The position numbers and the translations under genes were made by a program. Of a stretch of DNA of 64,000 bases, positions 59,491 to 64,000 are shown piece after piece. Position 1 is the stretch's first letter. Each line of letters opens with the position of its first letter. This stretch comes from BACL27 sp964203235 (lineage in GTDB: Bacteria; Actinomycetota; Acidimicrobiia; Acidimicrobiales; Ilumatobacteraceae). The stretch lies in contig CAXNLE010000003.1 of assembly GCA_964203235.1 (NCBI GenBank), forward strand, positions 62,001 to 126,000. Direction: 5' to 3'. The notes beneath the pieces were generated by a model. That model did not search any database, was not told the origin of the DNA, and saw only the letters and a list, made by a program, of their open reading frames with translations.

Positions 59491-60715
59491 CCGAAATCTG
59501 TTTTAAGTCGTGCGAGAGGTCGCGGAGGGCGGGTAGAGACATCGTGAGCAGCGCCACGGCGACGAAGAGCACGGCAATTACAGCAAAAGTTTGTTGCAAA
59601 CCAAAGCCTTCGACGGCCAGTCCAACAACAACTTGACCAATTGGCGGAGCGGCGTAAAGCGCCGACATCTGCACGCCATAAACCCGGCCTTGCATTTCTG
59701 CAGGTACTCGACTTTGAATCAGCGTATTCCATAGTGGGTTAAACGGACCCCAAATTGCGCCCATCATAAAACCAGCGAGCACGAAAACAAAAGTCGGGGG
59801 CAACCAAACCATCGGTATGACTGCGACAGTCACGCCAATCATCACGCCGCGCAAAATTGCATACCGTGAATACCGTCGAGCAATCGCAGCGAAGCTAAAT
59901 GCACCGAGCACCATTCCACTCGCTAATGCCGTCATCGTCGCACCGAGCCCGCTTGCATTGTTGAGGCGCTCAAAGTGCACCGGCAAAATCACCATCTCAA
60001 TTGGCATGTACACAGCCGAAGTGAACATGAAAATTATTGTCAGACTGAAAAGTGCGCGGTCGGCGTGCAGTGCACGAAACCCCGCGATGGTCGCTTGCCA
60101 AAAGTTTTCGGCGACCAAATTTTGGTTGTGAGTTTCAGAGGTTGCGTCAATTACTCGCATTAACATCACGCTCACCGACGCAACCAAAAACAAAAGACTT
60201 GTTGCCAACAAAGCGTCGACTGGTCCGACGAATTTGATTAAAGTCGCGCCGATCGCAGGCCCGATAGCCCAACCCACAGCAAAGAAACCCTCGTGACGGC
60301 TGTTTGCAGACTCGAGACTTATCGACGACGCTTTTGCAGCATTAGGGATCAACGACTTGCGCGCCGTAAACCCCGCGGGATCAAACACTGCCCCCAAAAC
60401 TGCGATTAGCACTACCGAGATATATGTCAATCCGCTGACCCGATCGACGAGTACGAACAGCAGCACAGATATAGCCGAAAGTACATCGGCATAAATCGAA
60501 ACTTTCCGCCGACCGATGCGGTCGATCATTGTGCCGAGAAATGGCGAGACCACGATGCCAGGCAACATCACCAACGCACCGAGTAAGCCAGCGGCGCTGG
60601 GCGAGCCAGTCAATTCAAGCACTAGCCAAGGCACGGTGATCATCACGATGCCGTTGCCGATGCCTGAGGCAATATTTGAAGTCTGCAACAAAATAAACGG
60701 CAGACTTCGCTTCAT
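59480..60715 (-). CDS. Major facilitator superfamily transporter
   Basis: 411 residues with about twelve transmembrane segments. The MFS cytoplasmic-loop motif is 'GTMIDRIGRRKVSIYADVL' after helix 2, and the second-half equivalent is 'AAIARRYSRYAILRG'. The pattern resembles actinobacterial drug or metabolite efflux proteins (MFS_3/enterobactin exporter-like), but the substrate is unknown. It separates the decayed and intact copies of the duplicated secreted-protein start. Confidence 0.9.
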   Translation of the reverse strand: MKRSLPFILLQTSNIASGIGNGIVMITVPWLVLELTGSPSAAGLLGALVMLPGIVVSPFLGTMIDRIGRRKVSIYADVLSAISVLLFVLVDRVSGLTYISVVLIAVLGAVFDPAGFTARKSLIPNAAKASSISLESANSRHEGFFAVGWAIGPAIGATLIKFVGPVDALLATSLLFLVASVSVMLMRVIDATSETHNQNLVAENFWQATIAGFRALHADRALFSLTIIFMFTSAVYMPIEMVILPVHFERLNNASGLGATMTALASGMVLGAFSFAAIARRYSRYAILRGVMIGVTVAVIPMVWLPPTFVFVLAGFMMGAIWGPFNPLWNTLIQSRVPAEMQGRVYGVQMSALYAAPPIGQVVVGLAVEGFGLQQTFAVIAVLFVAVALLTMSLPALRDLSHDLKQISVNN

Positions 60716-60823
60716 AATTTAAGTTTAACTGGATGTAAATTTTCAAATCATAATTGAAATCTCGTATCTAAAATTAAATTAGAGTTATTAGGGTTATTAG
60801 AAATATAGAAAGCAGTTACCTAG

Positions 60824-60843
60824 AGATTCGAATTAAGGAGTCG
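60824..60843 (+). repeat. 20-bp direct repeat, copy 2 (leader of secreted-protein gene)
   Basis: Identical to 59311-59330. Its AAGGAG lies about 8 bases before the ATG at 60845, so the repeat includes the functional ribosome-binding site. Confidence 0.9.
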
Positions 60844-60844
60844 C

Positions 60845-61879
60845 ATGTCTAAGTTCCGAAAGTCCGCAGTTGGTTTAGCCGTTGCAACAATGCTTGCAAT
60901 CGCATTCACGCCACTTCACTCTGCTAGTGCGCTAGTTGAGTGGGCGCTCGCGGAAGATGCAGTGGCTCTCAATATAACTGGTGTGTCGCCACACGTCGAA
61001 CGCACCGGCAACGTCGATCGACTTTGGTATCCAGGTGGGCTTGCCGGCACGGCAGTTGCCGATTGCAACGATGCTGGCGCGTGCAACAGTGTTTCGATCA
61101 CGGGGCGCTTGGGTAGCGACTTCACTGCGATCACATTGCCTAACGGCACTCGTCGTGCATATTTTGTTGAGATCTCGCCAAATGCGGGCACAAAATCTGT
61201 GTCGTCTGCGGCTTGCTTAACTATTGCTTGCACTTCTGTTGGCACATCAACTGTTGCCGCAGCAGATCTTGTTGTATCGCAAACTGTTAAAGCATGGGGA
61301 GTGCCCGACGCGGTAGTCACACCCGATGGCAAAGTGCGTCTTTATGTTGTTGAGTCACCGACTCTGAATAGCAGTTGCCCAGAAAAAGTTGCGAGCTATC
61401 TTTCAAGCGACGGTATTTCGTTCACGAAAGAAGCTGGCTGGCGCCTTGAAGGTGGCTATGTCGACACCGAAGTTTTGCGCGCCAAAGATGGCGACTGGGT
61501 GATGGTCATGGCTGATGGACCAGGTTGCGGCGATGGTGTGCAGAAACTTTATACGTCGACTTCAAATAACGGTTTAACTTGGGCGACACCACAAAAGATT
61601 TCTGGTTCTGACTTACGTCGCCTCGACCCAACTGGTTACGAAGTTTCAACAAACGTATTTCGAATTTATTATGCAACTGCTGTAGCCGGAGCACTTGGTG
61701 ATGTTACATATACGATCAAGCGTGGAACGATTTCAATAAAGCAATCATCTGGCGAGATTTCAATTACAACCGGCACCACGTCATCGAAAAAGTCAACGAT
61801 CACATGCATTAAAGGTAAGGTCACGAAAAAGGTAACTCGAGTCAACCCTAAGTGCCCAAGTGGCTACAAAAAGAAATAG
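60845..61879 (+). CDS. Secreted protein with beta-propeller-like body and Cys/Lys C-terminal tail
   Basis: 344 residues with a clear signal peptide (1-29, cleavage after SASA). The body has repeated Asp/Thr/Trp-rich segments ('PHVERTGNVDRLWYPGG', 'WGVPDAVVTPDGKVRLYVVE', 'YLSSDGISFTKEAGW', 'YTSTSNNGLTWATP') resembling sialidase/BNR-type beta-propeller blades. After a Ser/Thr linker the C-terminus has a compact tail of about 25 residues with two Cys and many Lys (ITCIKGK ... KCPSGYKKK). I know similar tails from other aquatic actinobacterial secreted proteins but cannot name the family. It ends with a strong convergent terminator. Confidence 0.7.
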   Translation: MSKFRKSAVGLAVATMLAIAFTPLHSASALVEWALAEDAVALNITGVSPHVERTGNVDRLWYPGGLAGTAVADCNDAGACNSVSITGRLGSDFTAITLPNGTRRAYFVEISPNAGTKSVSSAACLTIACTSVGTSTVAAADLVVSQTVKAWGVPDAVVTPDGKVRLYVVESPTLNSSCPEKVASYLSSDGISFTKEAGWRLEGGYVDTEVLRAKDGDWVMVMADGPGCGDGVQKLYTSTSNNGLTWATPQKISGSDLRRLDPTGYEVSTNVFRIYYATAVAGALGDVTYTIKRGTISIKQSSGEISITTGTTSSKKSTITCIKGKVTKKVTRVNPKCPSGYKKK

Positions 61880-61907
61880 CTAGCAGCCGGTTGACTGCTA
61901 GCTATTT
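61874..61907. terminator. Bidirectional terminator between convergent genes
   Basis: AAATAGCTAGCAG / CTGCTAGCTATTT form a perfect 13-base stem with an 8-base loop (CCGGTTGA). The stem includes the TAG stop at 61877-61879. TTT runs follow on the plus side (TATTTCTTCGAATTTTT) and A-runs precede on the other, so it can terminate both convergent genes. Confidence 0.88.
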
Positions 61908-61928
61908 CTTCGAATTTTTGTTAGTGAT

Positions 61929-63137
61929 TTAGCTAAGACGATTAATTACCAAGTAGACCGAGATTCCTTCGATTGAATGAAGTGTGCTAGCCGAACTTGC
62001 TTTAACGTCTGATGTTTGCTCACCGTGGTGTGGCGGCAATGGAGTACCAGCGGCACCCGTTTGCACAGTCGCAGTGCCTTTTAGACATCCCAAAATGTAT
62101 GGGAAGCTCAGGACTGCGTGATAGCCGTAACTACCGTCTGGTTGAGTGCGACCATTGCAGGCGTCAAGCACAAGCGCGTCTGAACTTGCCGTGTACGAAT
62201 ATGCACTCCACACGTTTGAGGCTGGGTTACCAGTTTTTGTGTAACCAGATCGAACAGTTCCTGTTGAAGTACATGCGACGTTAAGACATGCCGTTGGTCC
62301 GTAAATTGGAAACCCGTCAATTGCGTAACCAAGAATAGCAAGACTCTTTAAATTACATGCGGCGACATGATACAAAACGTGGTTGTGATATGCGTCTCCA
62401 GGCCCAGCGTGTCCACCACAAGTATCAAGCAAACTATTGTAATTTGGATCACCGTAAGGCGCCGCGGCAGGGTAAGGGCCTTCAGTTGGTCCAAAGATTG
62501 CCAGACCAGTAGTTGTGAAGCCGAGCGTTCCCATTGTTGGTGTAGTACCGCCGATTGCAGTTGGAGATGCGGCAACAGCCGGGTTTCGCGCAATCTTCCA
62601 GGTGTACGACTGGGCGGCAAGTGCATGTGGAGTCTTGGCGACAAACGAATAACCGATCATGTCGTTTGATACAACAGTTACGACCGAGTCTGTACAAGAA
62701 ACTGAGATTGAAGGTTTTGCATAACCTGTGCCAGCAGAAGTTGATATGCTCGGGAACCTTGCGGTAGGGCATTCGCCACTTGTGCGAAGACCAACCGCGC
62801 CAGAAGTTTCGGCGACTGTTGTTGCAGTAGTTGCAGTTGTCGCAGCGGTTGTTGCAGTTGTCGCATTTGTCGCAGTTGTTGAAGGCGGGCCACTTTTTGG
62901 TCCACTTGGGCCGGTTTTTGTAGCTGTAGTTGTAGTTGTAGTCACAGTTACATTTTTCGCCCACTTAAGTTTCTTGCCAACTTTTTTGCAAATAAGAGGA
63001 TTAGATGCGGTGCCGGCCAAGGCCCCTGCTTTAGAGCAACTACCACCAACACTTGCTGCTGATACTTGCTGAGTTGGGATGATGACTGCCACAGCGCTGA
63101 CAATAACTAATGAGATAATTTTGAAGGTTTTAAACAT
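61929..63137 (-). CDS. Secreted YHYH-domain protein
   Basis: 402 residues from the ATG at 63137 (a TTG two codons upstream is possible). Signal peptide (1-28), then a Cys-Lys-rich segment with two Cys ('GGSCSKAGALAG', 'ICKKVGKKLKWAKN'), a Thr/Ala-rich stalk, and a C-terminal YHYH domain (about 190-365) with 'DAYHNHVLYHVAAC', 'GYAIDGFPIYGP', 'DACNGRTQPDGSYGYHAVLSFPYILGC'. The His-rich pattern of YHYH proteins suggests metal binding, but the function is not established. Convergent with the secreted protein above and similar in style to it. Confidence 0.85.
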   Translation of the reverse strand: MFKTFKIISLVIVSAVAVIIPTQQVSAASVGGSCSKAGALAGTASNPLICKKVGKKLKWAKNVTVTTTTTTATKTGPSGPKSGPPSTTATNATTATTAATTATTATTVAETSGAVGLRTSGECPTARFPSISTSAGTGYAKPSISVSCTDSVVTVVSNDMIGYSFVAKTPHALAAQSYTWKIARNPAVAASPTAIGGTTPTMGTLGFTTTGLAIFGPTEGPYPAAAPYGDPNYNSLLDTCGGHAGPGDAYHNHVLYHVAACNLKSLAILGYAIDGFPIYGPTACLNVACTSTGTVRSGYTKTGNPASNVWSAYSYTASSDALVLDACNGRTQPDGSYGYHAVLSFPYILGCLKGTATVQTGAAGTPLPPHHGEQTSDVKASSASTLHSIEGISVYLVINRLS

Positions 63138-63215
63138 GGGCAAAGCCTAATTAAGGCTAAATCAATTCGCAACGACCGATGAGATAAATCTGTGCGGCCT
63201 GTGCCAAATTTTTGT

Positions 63216-64000
63216 TTACCGTGCGTTAACAATTGCAGTTTGGGTCAGTGCCTGAACTTCGGTCATTGTGGCTGAACGCGGATTCGTGCGTGCCGCAGAA
63301 TCTTTCAGTGCTTTAGTGGCTATCCGCTCTGCACAATCGAGTGGCACGCCAATTTCACTCAACGATTTTGGAATCTTTATTTCATCGAGCATCGCTTCGA
63401 CAGCGGTGATGAACCCCTCAATCGAGTCGTCTGACATATTCATGGCTTCGGCCATGCGACGAACTTTGTCTTCCATGCCGGGCAAATTAAAACGCAATAC
63501 AACTGGCAAAATAATTGCGTTCGTCAAACCATGGTGCGTGTTGAATTCTGCGCCGATCATGTGCGAGATCGCATGAACTAGACCGAGACCTTTCAGAAAA
63601 GATATGCCGGCCAGACAAGACCCCACATGCATGCCACCGCGTGCGGTGATGTTTTGAGGTTCAGCGACGACAACAGGTAACCATGTTGAAATAAGACTCA
63701 ATGCTTCGAGCGCCAGCCCATCACAAAGCGGATTAAAACCCGGCACTAGAAATGCTTCAATCGCGTGAACCAGCGCATCGGCTCCTGTCCACGCGGTGAG
63801 ATTTACCGGCAGACCCAGCGTCAACTCAGGGTCGAGAAGCGCCAGCGATGTTTTTAAATTTGGGTGCCAGACACAGAACTTCATTGCTTTCGCCGAGTGG
63901 GTGACCATGCCTGTGCTTTCGGTTTCGGCCCCGGTGCCTGCAGTCGTGGGGATAGTTATTAATTTTGGAAACTCACTATCGCGATTTATTAATGGTGCTG
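63216..64000 (-). CDS. Iron-containing alcohol dehydrogenase (partial, 5' end outside window)
   Basis: The frame is open to the window edge, giving the C-terminal 261 residues of a protein normally ~385 long. 'PTTAGTGAETESTGMV' (the NAD/nucleotide-binding GTGSE-type motif) is followed by 'WTGADALVHAIEAF' (first iron-ligand Asp/His region), 'GLGLVHAISHMIGAEFNTHHGLTNAI' (iron-ligand histidines) and 'EIGVPLDCAERIA'. A group III alcohol dehydrogenase, oxidising or reducing alcohols/aldehydes with Fe2+; the exact substrate is unknown. It lies upstream of the YHYH gene on the same strand, with 78 bases between. Confidence 0.9.
   Translation of the reverse strand, partial: APLINRDSEFPKLITIPTTAGTGAETESTGMVTHSAKAMKFCVWHPNLKTSLALLDPELTLGLPVNLTAWTGADALVHAIEAFLVPGFNPLCDGLALEALSLISTWLPVVVAEPQNITARGGMHVGSCLAGISFLKGLGLVHAISHMIGAEFNTHHGLTNAIILPVVLRFNLPGMEDKVRRMAEAMNMSDDSIEGFITAVEAMLDEIKIPKSLSEIGVPLDCAERIATKALKDSAARTNPRSATMTEVQALTQTAIVNAR

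Overview
The window reads as chromosomal DNA of a streamlined actinobacterium. The pointers are moderate-to-low G+C, dense operons with 4-nt ATGA overlaps, frequent GTG starts, a flavin-dependent LLM-family (F420-type) oxidoreductase, a five-helix (type B) succinate dehydrogenase and an H+-pumping pyrophosphatase. A planktonic Acidimicrobiia-like lineage is my best guess, but this is inference from gene content and protein style (Thr-rich secreted proteins), not from an rRNA gene. I found no rRNA, tRNA, CRISPR array, insertion sequence or prophage.

Layout. 0-0.7 kb: a partial methyltransferase-like gene and a gene-free stretch, abruptly joined to the last ~50 codons of glmM. 0.7-10.5 kb: a long housekeeping operon, (glmM remnant)-glmS(giant)-acpS-alr-tsaE-tsaB-rimI-tsaD-dusB-maf, covering amino-sugar supply, D-alanine, carrier-protein activation and tRNA t6A/dihydrouridine modification. 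10.5-12.6 kb: CIRCE-controlled groES-groEL. 12.7-18.1 kb: a TIGR04372-like glycosyltransferase, small membrane and hypothetical genes, a CoA-type NUDIX hydrolase, a secreted phospholipase A2 and a large polytopic membrane protein. 18.2-21.2 kb: FMN riboswitch-ribD-ribBA-ribH with no riboflavin synthase gene. 21.2-24.1 kb: a DMT exporter, a small membrane protein and guaA.

24.2-32.5 kb is the most unusual region. A membrane histidine kinase and response regulator are divergent from two very large secreted Ser/Thr-rich repeat proteins. These two share an N-terminal 'RxAQDDR' module and a C-terminal lectin-fold-like (DUF1566/fibrobacter-major-paralogue-like) domain. The same palindrome, GTGCTAGCAC-N-ACTCA, lies upstream of both genes, which suggests a co-regulated surface system.

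32.6-37.5 kb: an NlpC/P60 wall hydrolase, a dienelactone hydrolase, YaaA and a UvrD/PcrA helicase. 38-50 kb: central carbon and energy genes (B12-binding mutase subunit, sucC, sucD, mdh, hppA, sdhCAB) plus an acyltransferase and an SCP2 protein. 50-53.3 kb: DedA, asparaginase, an esterase and an HD hydrolase. 53.5-58.5 kb: an isolated small membrane-protein gene with a strong terminator, an ABC exporter and two tandem TIGR04372-like glycosyltransferases, probably a cell-surface glycan locus. 58.5-64 kb: an LLM oxidoreductase, a decayed copy of a secreted-protein start, an MFS transporter, a secreted protein with a Cys/Lys C-terminal tail, a secreted YHYH protein and a partial iron-dependent alcohol dehydrogenase.
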